Assembly (NCBI RefSeq): GCF_026339875.1
Contig: NZ_JAPEPZ010000001.1
Location: 4,402,001 to 4,466,000, forward strand
DNA: 64,000 nucleotides
Origin: Streptomyces sp. NBC_01571
GTDB taxonomy: Bacteria > Actinomycetota > Actinomycetes > Streptomycetales > Streptomycetaceae
Reading direction: 5' to 3'
Positions within the stretch are counted from its first letter, which is position 1; every line of letters begins with the position of its first letter. The position numbers and the translations under genes are program-made. Shown piece after piece: positions 35,554-44,279 of the stretch. The notes under the pieces were generated by a model that was not told the origin of the DNA, did not search any database, and was given only the letters and a program-made list of their open reading frames with translations.

Positions 35554-36858
35554 TCAGTTGCCCGAGACCGTCACCTTGTCGTCGTTCTTCAGCTCGTCGA
35601 CCAGCGCCTTGACCTTGGTCTTGTCCCAGACGAGGTTGCCGCCCGTGGAGCCCGAGATCGGCATGTTCATGGACTTGCCGTCGCCGCCGGTGACTCCCTT
35701 CATCGCCCAGAACATGTCCGCGAGGTCCCACAGGCTCATGTCCTTGTCGACGGTCAGCGAGTCCAGGCCCGCGCCCATCGTCGGGTAGAGCGTGAAGGGG
35801 TTCAGGACCGTGGTCGGGGTCGCGACCTGGTGGGCCAGGGCGGCCAGGAACTTCTGCTGGTTCTTCGTGCGCTCCAGGTCCGAGGCGGCGAAGGCGTGCC
35901 GGGTACGGACGAAGGCGAGGGCCTGCTCGCCGTTCAGCGTCTGCTTGCCCGCCTTGAAGTCGGCGCCGGAGTACTTGTCCTTGAAGCCCTTGTCGAGGGT
36001 CATGTCGACGCCGCCGACCGCGTCCACGATCTTCGCGAAGCCGCCGAAGCCGATCTCCACGTAGTGGTCGATGCGCAGACCGGTGTTGAACTCGACGGTC
36101 CGCACGAGGAGTTCGGGGCCGTCCTCCGCGTACGCCGCGTTCAGCTTCACGTGCCGGCCGGTGCCCTGGTACGTCTTGCCGGAGTCGGAGCCCTTGTACG
36201 TCGGTATCTCCACGTCCGAGTCACGGGGCAGCGAGACCAGCGTGGAGCCGTTGTCGCCGGTGTGCAGGATCATCATGGAGTCCGTGCGCTTGCCCTCGGC
36301 GGACCCGGTGTGCAGCTTCTTCTTCTCCTCGGCGGACATGCCGGCGCGGCTGTCGGAGCCGACGATCAGATAGTTCGTGCCCTTGCCCCCGTCGGGCCGG
36401 TCGATGACCTTCGACAGATCCACGTCACGGTGGAGCTTGGAGTCCGCCCAGAAGTACGTGCCGACGGAGACCACGACCAGCAGCGTGACCAGCGTGATCG
36501 CGGTCCACTTGATCCGGCGCCGCCAGTTCGGCGCGGGGCGCGGACCGCGGGTGCCGGTGCCACCGGGACCCTGCGGACCCCCGGGGCCGTTCGGCGATCC
36601 GTAGACCTGGCCGGTGTTGTAGCCGGAGTCGTATCCGTTGTCGTAGTCGTCGCCGTACCCCTGGCCGTCCCCGTAGTTCGGCTGCTGGGGCACTCCGCCG
36701 TAGGGCGGGGCGCCGGGGCCCGGACCGGGCGAGGCCGGGCCGCGCCGAACCTGCCGCATGACGCGGGCGCTCTCGGGCTGTGCGCCCGCGCTGCCGCGAC
36801 CGTACCGGTTGCCGCCGTTGTTGCGGCTGTCGTCCCACCCGTCGGGCCAATCGTTCAT
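35554..36858 (-). CDS. LCP family protein 4
   Basis: A 434-residue protein from ATG 36858 (MNDWPDGWDD). The cytoplasmic N-terminal ~110 residues are rich in Gly, Tyr, Gln, Asn and Asp (GYGDDYDNGYDSGYN-like), followed by a helix (WTAITLVTLLVVVSVGTYFW). The LCP domain has NYLIVGSDSRAG, DSMMILHTGDNG, SLPRDSDVEIP, FVRTRHAFAASDLER and NQQKFLAAL. There is no LytR_C domain. Tyr-rich repeats in the tail resemble those of the giant GT2 protein at 16066. It is convergent with LCP3 and divergent from the thioesterase at 36979. Confidence 0.92.
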   Translation of the reverse strand: MNDWPDGWDDSRNNGGNRYGRGSAGAQPESARVMRQVRRGPASPGPGPGAPPYGGVPQQPNYGDGQGYGDDYDNGYDSGYNTGQVYGSPNGPGGPQGPGGTGTRGPRPAPNWRRRIKWTAITLVTLLVVVSVGTYFWADSKLHRDVDLSKVIDRPDGGKGTNYLIVGSDSRAGMSAEEKKKLHTGSAEGKRTDSMMILHTGDNGSTLVSLPRDSDVEIPTYKGSDSGKTYQGTGRHVKLNAAYAEDGPELLVRTVEFNTGLRIDHYVEIGFGGFAKIVDAVGGVDMTLDKGFKDKYSGADFKAGKQTLNGEQALAFVRTRHAFAASDLERTKNQQKFLAALAHQVATPTTVLNPFTLYPTMGAGLDSLTVDKDMSLWDLADMFWAMKGVTGGDGKSMNMPISGSTGGNLVWDKTKVKALVDELKNDDKVTVSGN

Positions 36859-36978
36859 GCGGACCAGTGTGCAGGGCCGCACCATGCGCCTAACAAGAGA
36901 GGGAGGAGATCTGGGTCACGCCTGTTGCAGATCTGATGCAAAGCGGACCGTGTCCGCACCCCGCATAGGGTGGAGGGC

Positions 36979-37527
36979 ATGACAGACCACGCGCCCACTC
37001 CGGAATCCGATATTCCGGGTAAGCCGACCTCCGCGTCCCGAACCACCCTCAGCCACATCATGACCCACAACGACACCAACCTCCTGGGTACGGTGCACGG
37101 TGGAGTGATCATGAAGCTCGTGGACGACGCGGCGGGCGCGGTGGCCGGGCGGCACTCCGGCGGGCCCGCGGTGACCGCCTCCATGGACGAGATGGCCTTC
37201 CTCGAGCCCGTGCGCGTGGGCGACCTCGTCCATGTGAAGGCCCAGGTCAACTGGACGGGCCGGACGTCGATAGAGGTCGGCGTCCGCGTGCTCGCCGAGC
37301 GGTGGAACGAGTCCACGCCACCGCAGCAGGTCGGCTCGGCCTATCTCGTCTTCACCGCGGTCGACGCCGACGGCAAGCCGCGCCGCGTCCCGCCCGTCCT
37401 GCCGGAGACCGAGCGGGACGAACGCCGCTACCAGGAGGCCCAGATCCGCCGCACCCACCGGCTGGCCCGCCGCCGGGCGATCATGGAGCTGCGGGAGAAG
37501 CGGGTGGCGGACGGCCTGGACGTGTAG
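36979..37527 (+). CDS. Acyl-CoA thioesterase (hotdog fold)
   Basis: A 182-residue protein from ATG 36979, with TGGAGGG just upstream. The single hotdog domain shows IMTHNDTNLLGTVHGGVIMKLVDDAAGA, with the Asn/Asp and Gly-Gly features of the 4-hydroxybenzoyl-CoA/BACH-type thioesterases, then EMAFLEPVRVGDLVHVKAQ. The C-terminal ~30 residues are a charged helix (RRTHRLARRRAIMELREKR). It hydrolyses acyl-CoA to free acid and CoA; the preferred chain is unknown. It stands alone between LCP4 and a HAD gene. Confidence 0.88.
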   Translation: MTDHAPTPESDIPGKPTSASRTTLSHIMTHNDTNLLGTVHGGVIMKLVDDAAGAVAGRHSGGPAVTASMDEMAFLEPVRVGDLVHVKAQVNWTGRTSIEVGVRVLAERWNESTPPQQVGSAYLVFTAVDADGKPRRVPPVLPETERDERRYQEAQIRRTHRLARRRAIMELREKRVADGLDV

Positions 37528-37631
37528 AGCCCGCGGCGCACGGTGTCGCGGAAGTCACCCGGTGCCGCGGAAATACTGAGACTGCCCGCCCTGGTCGACG
37601 GCTTCCCGGGGCCGGATGTCAGGGTGGCGGC

Positions 37632-38270
37632 ATGACCCTCTCCCCCGCCTCCCGCCCCACCTCGGACGGTCGCCCCTTCGACGCGGTGCTGTGCGACGTC
37701 GACAACGTGATCCGCGTCTACGACCCGTCCCGCCTGAACGCGCTGGAGCGCGCCGCCGGACTGGCCGAGGGCACCACCATGAAGCTGGCCTTCGCACCGG
37801 ACACGGTGCTGCCACTGGTGGTCGGGCGGATCACGCCGGACGAGTGGGCGCGGTCGGCCGTGCGGGGCCTGGCCGGACTGGTGTCGCAGGAGACGGCCCG
37901 GGAGCTCGGCGGGGCGCTCGTGCGGACGCCGTTCCGGGCGGACGCGGCGGTGGTGTCGCTGCTGCGCGGGGTCCGCGCCCAGGTGCCCCTGGTCCTCGTC
38001 ACCAACACCTCGGTGCAGTTGGAGGAGGACCTGGAGGTCCTGGGTCTGACGGACCTCGCCGACCATGTGGTCAGCAGCGCGCGGGTGGGCATCGCCAAGC
38101 CCGACCGGCGCATCTACGACATCGCCGTCGAGCGGGCCGGCGTTCCGGCCGAGCGCTGCCTGTTCGTGGACGACACCCTGGAGAACGTGGAGGCGGCGGC
38201 CGCACTCGGGATGCGGGCCGTCCACTACCGCGGCCCCGAGGACCTGCGCCGCGCGCTGGGCGCCCTGTGA
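37632..38270 (+). CDS. HAD-IA family hydrolase
   Basis: A 212-residue phosphatase-like protein from ATG 37632. HAD motif I is DAVLCDVDNVIRVYD (nucleophile Asp with a second Asp two residues later), motif II is PLVLVTNTS, the motif III Lys is in GIAKPDRRIY, and motif IV is CLFVDDTLEN. The helical cap lies between motifs I and II as in subfamily IA. Substrate unknown. The final residues precede a gene-free 400 bp before the decayed LCP copy. Confidence 0.88.
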   Translation: MTLSPASRPTSDGRPFDAVLCDVDNVIRVYDPSRLNALERAAGLAEGTTMKLAFAPDTVLPLVVGRITPDEWARSAVRGLAGLVSQETARELGGALVRTPFRADAAVVSLLRGVRAQVPLVLVTNTSVQLEEDLEVLGLTDLADHVVSSARVGIAKPDRRIYDIAVERAGVPAERCLFVDDTLENVEAAAALGMRAVHYRGPEDLRRALGAL

Positions 38271-38675
38271 CCACCGGTCGGCAAGGGGGCCTTGGCCCCG
38301 CCCCCCGACTCGTCCCGTGCTGTCCTTTCCTGACGACTGCCGGCGGCGGGCCAGGGGCTGAGGTGGCCGCGCCTCCGACGCACGTCATGCGGTAACTCCG
38401 GGAACACCGACGCCCCTCCTCACGCGTTCCCTGGCCGGGGAGCCGCGCCCGGACGACAACAACGCGGGCTGCGCAGAAGGGCTCCGCTCCCGCACCGACC
38501 AGGGAAGCGGGTTTACCGGGTGCCCCTTCCGCCCCGCCCGCTCACGAACCATCTCCCGCTCGAACTCGGGTGGGGGCACAACAGGCAGTCGCCCCAAACC
38601 CGCCTCGCCGAAGCGGCGTTGACCAGCTGGGCCCTGCCCGGCGTACCGCGGGACCCCGCCCACCGACGGCGCCCA
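38271..38675. other. Intergenic region upstream of the LCP pseudogene
   Basis: About 400 bp without a credible gene. Frames exist on both strands but have no family features or ribosome sites. No repeat unit like those elsewhere in the window is evident. It ends where homology to the LCP1-LCP2 junction begins, so it marks one side of a duplication boundary. Confidence 0.5.
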
Positions 38676-39506
38676 CGGGTAAAGCGTCCACCAAGGAACG
38701 ATCTTTATTCCCCGGAAATAAACTAATTGACCGGTTGTACGGGAGTGGCATTACTCACCGCTGTCGCTCGATGCTCAACTTGGCCGATAGTGTGAGCGAT
38801 CCGGCGTGCTTGACCACGAGTCGCGCGTTGCCCGAGCGCATGACCGACCGAGGGCTTTGGGGGGCTGGTACGCCGCGTGGCCCCGACGGAGGACAAGACG
38901 ACCGTGGACGCGCAAGGCCATGGATGGGCAGACAGCATCGACGCATCGGACCAGTGGGTGCCGAACCCCCGGGCTGTTGGGTTCGAGCTGCGACCTGGCC
39001 CGTCCGATGGCCCGGAGCCCACGGCACCAAGCCGCCGCCGCTCTGGCCGGACGCTGAAGAAGTCGACAGGCAAAAGGTTTCTGTGGACCAGTGACACCCC
39101 GCCGTACGTCCTGGCCGCCGGCACGAACGCCGTCCACTTCAGCCCTGCGGACACCGGCGTCCTCCTGCTTGTCTCCAAGCGCATGATGAAGTGCGACTCG
39201 GCGGATCGGACGAACGCGACCGCGTCGAGCGCCCCCCGGGACCTCCTCGCCGACATCCCGGACGTCGGCATCCACAACGCGGACGCACCCGGCGGTTCCG
39301 CCCGGACGACCCTTGTTCGGTCGCAGAACCAGAAGGGCGTGCTCAGGTCCACTCGGCTCGGCCACGCCGCCGCGAAACAGCGGGGGACGGTTCTGAAGCC
39401 GTCAGGAGCGCGGGCAACTCGCAGGGAATGTCGGCGATCGCGCTGCGCTCGGTGAGGACTTCAAGTGTGCGGGCGTACCGGTCACCGCTCCGACGAAGGC
39501 ACCGGC
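38676..39506 (+). pseudogene. Decayed LCP gene copy (duplication of the LCP1 end - LCP2 region)
   Basis: Homology to 30688-32650 runs in order with large gaps. CGGGTAAAGCG at 38676 matches the end of LCP1. The promoter-proximal block GATAGTGTGAGCGATCCGG at 38786-38804 matches that before LCP2. GTGGACGCGCAAGGCC at 38904 matches the LCP2 start; WTSDTPPYVLA corresponds to its helix. Then come fragments matching ADTNILLHVSKDRTNAT...PRDL, then the LytR_C part (GGSA..TL..SQNQKGVL), then a frameshifted copy of the DFKGAGEPLTAATKAP ending (39456-39506). The region ~1.75 kb in LCP2 is reduced to ~600 bp, missing the catalytic core. A 192-codon frame (38877-39455) still crosses it, but it is not a functional LCP protein. 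Confidence 0.85.
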
Positions 39507-39766
39507 CTGGCGTTCCACGGCCGACAGCCAACGGGTTCAGGTGCGTCTGGTGACCTCAAGGCGTGATTCTGCGTCTCACTGAGTGGAGGAACTCGGCAAC
39601 GCACGAAACGTGCCGTGGCCGAGACTTCGTCCGGCCTGTGCCCAGACTTTCCGAGGCACACGGTCGAGGGGGAAGGCGACATGGTTGCCCCGGTCCGTAC
39701 TAGGACGTGTGCCGGGACGCGAAACGAAGCCGCGGTGAGGATGCCGGGGGCGGGAGGGGCAGGAGA

Positions 39767-41434
39767 ATGACACGAAGCAGCGTGCGCAGAGAAGGGGCTC
39801 TGCCGCGCACTCGGCGCGGCGACGAACCTGGTGACGCGGGCGAGACGCAAGGCGCGGGCAGCGGACGGCACAAGGAGGGCGCGCGGGCGCGGTCCGGCGA
39901 CCGCGATCCGCAGGGCGGCAGCCGGAGGCGCGGAGCGGAGCCGAGACCCCCGCGCCCGAAACGGCGAATACTGCGCTGGTCGGCGATGACGCTGACGGTG
40001 GTGATACTGGGCACCGCCGGCGCGGGTTACCTCTACTACGAGCACCTCAACAGCAACATCAAGAAGGACAAGCTCAACCTCGGCGACGACGCCGCGCCCA
40101 AGGCGACCGCGAACGCCGCCGGTCAGAGTCCGCTGAACATCCTGATGATCGGCTCGGACAGCCGGAACACCGCGGAGGACCTCAAGCTGGGCGGGTCCAA
40201 GGGGGATGTGGGCCGCCCGCCGCTCGCGGATGTGCAGATGCTGGTGCACGTCTCGGCCGACCGCAGCAACATGTCTGTGGTCAGTCTCCCGCGCGACACC
40301 ATGATCTCCATCCCCAAGTGCACCGACCCGCACACCCACAAGGTGTACGAGGCGCTCTCCCTGTCCATGGCGAACGAGTCTCTGGGTCGTGGCGGCCCCG
40401 GCTGCACGGTCGCCACATGGGAAAAGCTCACCGACATCCACATCGACCACTTCATGATGGTCGACTTCTCCGGGGTCGTGTCGATGGCGGACGCCATCGG
40501 TGGCGTCCCGGTCTGCGTTCGTCAGAACGTCTACTCGCACACCTCGGACGGCCACGGATCGGGCCTGAAGCTGAAGGCTGGCACCACGCCGGTCAAGGGC
40601 AAGCAGGCCTTGCAGTGGCTGCGCACCCGCTACGGCTTCGAGGACGGCACCGACCTCGGCCGTACCCACGCCCAGCACATGTACATGAACTCGATGGTGC
40701 GCCAGCTGCGCGAGAACGCGACGCTCAGCAACCCCGACGAGATGCGCAGCCTGGCGGAGACCGCGACGAAGGCGCTCACGGTCGACGAGGGTCTGGGAAC
40801 GGTCAAGAAGTTGTACGACCTCTCCGAGGACTTCAAGCAGGTGCCCACCAAGGGCATCACGATGACGACGCTGCCCACGGAGCAGTGGTCGCAGGACCAC
40901 AACCGGCTGGTGCCCATGCCCGGTGACGCCGACCAGCTCATCTCGATGATCCGCAAGGACACTCCGCTGAACGGCCACGGCGCGAAGCAGAAGGCCGAGC
41001 AGGCGTCGAAGGACCCCGCGGCACCGAACGGCCAGATCGCCGTGCAGGTCCGCAATGGCACCGGGGTGCACGGCCAGGCCCCGACGCCCCAGCGTGCCCT
41101 GGCAGTCGAACAGGCACTGCAGGACAAGGGGTTCACCGAGGCCACGAAGGACACGGAACTGACCCCCGAGGCCGAGACCACCGTCCTCTACCCCAGTGCC
41201 GATCTGGAGGGCGACGCCCAGGCGGTGGCCAAGGCGATGGGGGTGCCGGTGGGCTCGGTACGCAAGTCGACCGATGTCTCGGGAGTCACGATGATCGTGG
41301 GTGCGGACTGGCGTACCGGGAACACCTATCCGGCATCCGCGCAGCCGACGAAGGCGCCCAAGTCGGCCGCCGTGCTGAGCGGTGACAAGGAGGACGCGTG
41401 CATGGAGATCCAGAAGGGGTTCACCTGGGGGTGA
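39767..41434 (+). CDS. LCP family protein 5 with LytR_C domain
   Basis: A 555-residue protein from ATG 39767, with GGAGGGG and AGGAG upstream. A highly basic ~75-residue cytoplasmic region (RTRRGDEPGDAGETQ, RSGDRDPQGGSRRRG) precedes one helix (SAMTLTVVILGTAGAGYLYY). The LCP domain has NILMIGSDSRNT, ADVQMLVHVS, VSLPRDTMISIPKC and WLRTRYGFEDGTDLGR. A LytR_C module follows (IAVQVRNGTGVHGQ...). It departs from its four paralogues at the RxxxQQxFL catalytic-site region, which here reads GRTHAQHMYMNSM. It ends in a hairpin at 41478-41513. Confidence 0.92.
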   Translation: MTRSSVRREGALPRTRRGDEPGDAGETQGAGSGRHKEGARARSGDRDPQGGSRRRGAEPRPPRPKRRILRWSAMTLTVVILGTAGAGYLYYEHLNSNIKKDKLNLGDDAAPKATANAAGQSPLNILMIGSDSRNTAEDLKLGGSKGDVGRPPLADVQMLVHVSADRSNMSVVSLPRDTMISIPKCTDPHTHKVYEALSLSMANESLGRGGPGCTVATWEKLTDIHIDHFMMVDFSGVVSMADAIGGVPVCVRQNVYSHTSDGHGSGLKLKAGTTPVKGKQALQWLRTRYGFEDGTDLGRTHAQHMYMNSMVRQLRENATLSNPDEMRSLAETATKALTVDEGLGTVKKLYDLSEDFKQVPTKGITMTTLPTEQWSQDHNRLVPMPGDADQLISMIRKDTPLNGHGAKQKAEQASKDPAAPNGQIAVQVRNGTGVHGQAPTPQRALAVEQALQDKGFTEATKDTELTPEAETTVLYPSADLEGDAQAVAKAMGVPVGSVRKSTDVSGVTMIVGADWRTGNTYPASAQPTKAPKSAAVLSGDKEDACMEIQKGFTWG

Positions 41435-41477
41435 GCGGGGCTCGCTGACCGCGTCGGCGGACAGCGAGCCCACGGCG

Positions 41478-41513
41478 AAGGGGCCGCAGCTCCGTGAAGA
41501 GCTGCGGCCCCTT
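41478..41513. terminator. Intrinsic terminator with short T-tail
   Basis: A 15-bp stem, 41478-41492 with 41499-41513, loop CGTGAA, is followed by TTT. It lies between the LCP5 stop and the convergent DUF2690 gene. Confidence 0.85.
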
Positions 41514-41547
41514 TCGGCGCGTGCCGGTGATCAGCGCGCGTGGGAGA

Positions 41548-42018
41548 TCAGTACGCGGCGGTCCGAGTCTGGATCTCGCCGCTGACGATGTCGATGTATC
41601 CCTTCGCGAAGGACGTCATGCCCTTGTCGTACACCTGCGGGGTGTAGCACTGGCTCTGCCCTTGGCTGATGGTGCAGCTGTACGAGCGTCCATCGTCGTT
41701 GCGGGTGACGGTCGCCGCAGCGCAGGCGTAACCGGCGGAAGCGTTTCCGCATGCGAACTGGGTGTAGTTGAGCGTGAGCCTGGCCCAAGCGGTGTGACAC
41801 TTCAGGCTGTAGCGCAGCTCGATGGTGCCCTGCGTGCCGCCGGCGTTCTTCATGGGCGCGGACGCGACCGTGGTCCCGTCGTCGGCGCAGCCGGTGGATG
41901 CCGGGCTGGTGCCGTCGTTGGTGTACGCCTGCGCGGCTCCGGTGGCGGCGATCACCGACAGGGCGACGCCTCCGGCCAGCACGCCGACGCGAGCGAGAGC
42001 TCTCTTCTTCACGTTCAT
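41548..42018 (-). CDS. Secreted DUF2690 family protein
   Basis: A 156-residue exported protein. The signal peptide (MNVKKRALARVGVLAGGVAL...AAQA, about 31 residues) is followed by a Cys-rich mature part. GCADDGTTVASAPM and IELRYSLKCHTAWARLTL are the DUF2690 signature. CAAATV, SYSCTISQGQSQCY and further Cys suggest disulfides. The role is unknown; similar proteins are widespread as small secreted proteins of streptomycetes. It is next to a second small secreted protein gene on the same strand. Confidence 0.85.
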   Translation of the reverse strand: MNVKKRALARVGVLAGGVALSVIAATGAAQAYTNDGTSPASTGCADDGTTVASAPMKNAGGTQGTIELRYSLKCHTAWARLTLNYTQFACGNASAGYACAAATVTRNDDGRSYSCTISQGQSQCYTPQVYDKGMTSFAKGYIDIVSGEIQTRTAAY

Positions 42019-42115
42019 TTCTACCCCCTGGACATGAAACGCCGCTGACGGAGGATCATTTTCACGTCAGTCAGGCGCTGTTGATAGGAACGGGTCGGGT
42101 GGGAAGTGGCGGCGA

Positions 42116-42544
42116 TCAGCTGCAGTGGTCGTTCCACTGGATGTCGGTGACGCCTGAGCTGTAGGCGACATAGCCGCCCCAGTCGATGCAGTGATGCGCG
42201 GCGTAGACGTACCGCGGACCCGCGTAGTACCGGTACTGGCCCGAGTCCTCGTTCCAGTTGCCCCCGGAGACCTCGATCTCGGCGTTGACCCACTGCGTCG
42301 TACCGGTGTTGTTCATCGTGACGACGCAGTTGTAGCCGTTGGAGCTGTTGTACGTGAGGTACGTGGTACCGGCGCCTTGGAAGCCCACGCTCATGGAGTC
42401 GATGACGCTGTAGCCGCTGCCGCAGGCGCCGTTGTACCCGGCGGCCTGTGCCGGAGACGCGGCGAGGACAAGGCCCCCGACAGTGATCGACAGCGCCGCG
42501 GCACATCCCGCGAGTCTCCTGCGCATGGACATGGTCATCGCCAA
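42116..42544 (-). CDS. Secreted protein similar to spore-associated protein A
   Basis: A 142-residue exported protein. A signal peptide (MTMSMRRRLAGCAAALSI...SPAQA) precedes a short mature domain starting AAGYNGACGSGYSVIDSM. Further features are TTYLTYNSSNGYNCVVTMNN, PRYVYAAHHCIDWGGYVAYSSG and a final Cys near the C-terminus. I recall this pattern from proteins named spore-associated protein A in Streptomyces; function is unproven. It is divergent from the secreted protein gene at 42753 over 208 bp. Confidence 0.82.
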   Translation of the reverse strand: MAMTMSMRRRLAGCAAALSITVGGLVLAASPAQAAGYNGACGSGYSVIDSMSVGFQGAGTTYLTYNSSNGYNCVVTMNNTGTTQWVNAEIEVSGGNWNEDSGQYRYYAGPRYVYAAHHCIDWGGYVAYSSGVTDIQWNDHCS

Positions 42545-42752
42545 TCCCCCATAAGACTCTCCCGATCGATCGTTTGATCGACTGGCAGATCATGACCGAC
42601 GGATTCTTGTCATGGCAAGGGCATATTTCGTCCCCGTGGGCCACAACAACCGCACCAGTTAAGAAGATTGACGGGACATCACCAAACATGATCCAATTCG
42701 GCGTCAACTCGGGTTGCCGCCATTCACATAACACGACATCAAGGGAGTCCTT

Positions 42753-43199
42753 GTGCGCATCCAGGCCAAGCTCTTCACCGCCGCCGTCGCCGGCGTCGCG
42801 GTACTCGGTCTCGCCGTGCCCGCGCAGGCGGTCAACCACCACTCCACCGGCAACGCCACGGGCCGGTGCGGCAACTCGGTGATCGGCGGGGGTAACTACC
42901 AGCCGCTGTGCCTCTTCTACGGCCACGACGGCTCCGCCGCGATCTGGGGCAAGGACGGCAGCGTCTCCAACCTGGCCGGCTACACGTTCAAGAGCGGCTC
43001 AGGCACCGGCTCCGGCCAAGCGGTGAAGAACAATGCGACCGCCATGGAGTCGGAGTACTTCGAGAACCGTGGTGGCACCGTCTGGGTCAACAGTGGCTAC
43101 AACGGCAACTACGACTGGTCGTACGACGGCGAGGGCGGCGCGCTCGGCTACACCTGGAACAACAACGCCGCCACCCAGGTCGGCATCGGCGTCGGCTGA
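42753..43199 (+). CDS. Small secreted protein, beta-gamma-crystallin/I36 peptidase-inhibitor-like or bacteriocin-like
   Basis: A 148-residue exported protein from GTG 42753 (AAGGGAG 5 nt upstream). The signal peptide ends AVPAQA at residue 26. The mature part is Gly/Asn/Tyr-rich with two Cys only (39, 53), likely one disulfide. PLCLFYGHDGSAAIWG, SNLAGYTF, GQAVKNNATAM and the repeated-looking WVNSGYNGNYDW suggest a small beta-sandwich such as the peptidase inhibitor I36 / crystallin fold. A lactococcin-972-like bacteriocin was considered and is not well supported. The gene is followed by a strong hairpin (43239-43274) and then a lipoprotein - exporter operon, which implies a link with that machinery. 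Confidence 0.75.
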   Translation: MRIQAKLFTAAVAGVAVLGLAVPAQAVNHHSTGNATGRCGNSVIGGGNYQPLCLFYGHDGSAAIWGKDGSVSNLAGYTFKSGSGTGSGQAVKNNATAMESEYFENRGGTVWVNSGYNGNYDWSYDGEGGALGYTWNNNAATQVGIGVG

Positions 43200-43238
43200 C
43201 CTGACCGACCGCTGAAGGCTGCCTGATCCTCCCCTCTT

Positions 43239-43274
43239 CCTCGCTGCCGTTCCGGTCCCGGAACGGCAGCGAGG
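43239..43274 (+). terminator. Strong intergenic hairpin between secreted protein and exporter operon
   Basis: A 17-bp perfect stem (43239-43255 with 43258-43274) with a 2-nt loop. It ends about 20 bp before the lipoprotein start at 43295, on the same strand. It would stop most transcription after the secreted protein gene, leaving low-level read-through into the transporter genes. Confidence 0.8.
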
Positions 43275-43294
43275 CTCCTTGACGTGAGACACAC

Positions 43295-44263
43295 ATGACG
43301 ATTACCTCTGGCCGGGCGGGCGTCGGACTGATCTGCGCCGTCGCCGCCGTCGGTCTCCTCGCGGGCTGTTCGAACGGGCTCGGCGGCACTTCGTCGCAGG
43401 AGGAGAAGCAGCCGAAGCCGACCGTCTCCAGGATCCCCGGCGTCACCTCGATCACGAAGCTCACCGACACCGCGGACCTCGCACTGCCCGTCGACGCCTA
43501 CATGCCGACGGGGCACGACCTGATACAGACGACCGACGCCATGACGACGCTGGAGCAACGCTGCGTCAGCCGGTTCGGAGCCAGGTACACCCCCACCGAG
43601 GCGCGGCTGCCGAACTTCAGCAAGAACTCGCGTCGTTACGGCGTCCCCGAATCCCTCCAGGTCGCCCGGGAGTTCGGCTTCCACATGACGCGGAACGACC
43701 CGCGCAGCCTGCCCGAGCACGTGGGCACCCCGCCCTCGCCGGAGGTGCGTACGGTCCTGACCGCCACGTCCGCGCAGGGGCTGGTCGACTCCTACCACGG
43801 CATGCGCCTGCCCAGCGGCGGCTGTGTCGGCGAGGCGGACCGCGCCATCACGGGGGGCGACGTGGACCAGCGCGCCGGGCACTCCCCGCTGGCCGAGCAG
43901 ATCCGGGCGCACTCCTTCGAGTACTCGACGCTGGACCCCCGCGTCATCGCGGCCCAGACGGCGTGGAAGAAGTGCATGAGCGCCCAGGGGTACACGAACT
44001 ACAAGAAGACGTTCGACGCTTCGGGTGACAAGCGCTGGGGCGCCGCGGCGGCGACGTCGCAGGAAATCGGCGTCGCGGTGGCGGACTGGCAGTGCGCGAA
44101 GGGGGTCAACCTCGTGGGCATCTGGTTCGCCGTGGAGAGCGCATACCAGAACGACCAGATCGACAAGCACGCGGAAGAGCTGCAGCAGGCCCGGGAAGGA
44201 CTGCGGCAGCAGTCGAAGCGTGTCGCGACCGTACTGGCCGGCGGCAAGCTGTCCGGTTCCTGA
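43295..44263 (+). CDS. Lipoprotein of unknown function
   Basis: A 322-residue exported lipoprotein. The lipobox is VGLLAGC with Cys25 as lipid attachment site; a disordered Lys/Glu/Pro linker follows. The mature part is helical with Cys residues spread through it (QRCVSRFG, GGCVGEA, WKKCMSAQGY, WQCAKG). It ends in a coiled helix (DKHAEELQQAREGLRQQ). I recall similar lipoproteins beside PG-binding adaptor/MacB systems in actinobacteria but know no assigned name. It is the first gene of a tight run with the adaptor (16 bp), ATPase and permease, so probably a partner subunit of the exporter or receptor for its cargo. Confidence 0.85.
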   Translation: MTITSGRAGVGLICAVAAVGLLAGCSNGLGGTSSQEEKQPKPTVSRIPGVTSITKLTDTADLALPVDAYMPTGHDLIQTTDAMTTLEQRCVSRFGARYTPTEARLPNFSKNSRRYGVPESLQVAREFGFHMTRNDPRSLPEHVGTPPSPEVRTVLTATSAQGLVDSYHGMRLPSGGCVGEADRAITGGDVDQRAGHSPLAEQIRAHSFEYSTLDPRVIAAQTAWKKCMSAQGYTNYKKTFDASGDKRWGAAAATSQEIGVAVADWQCAKGVNLVGIWFAVESAYQNDQIDKHAEELQQAREGLRQQSKRVATVLAGGKLSGS

Positions 44264-44279
44264 CCGGGGAAGAGAAACG

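Noticed and set aside
38385..38663. Small minus-strand gene of 92 codons
   Set aside because: No ribosome site or recognisable product, and it abuts the duplicated LCP block; treated as intergenic.
42753..43199. Lactococcin-972-type bacteriocin assignment
   Set aside because: The Trp/Tyr pattern and length do not match the family as I know it; an I36/crystallin-like fold fits better, though not certain.
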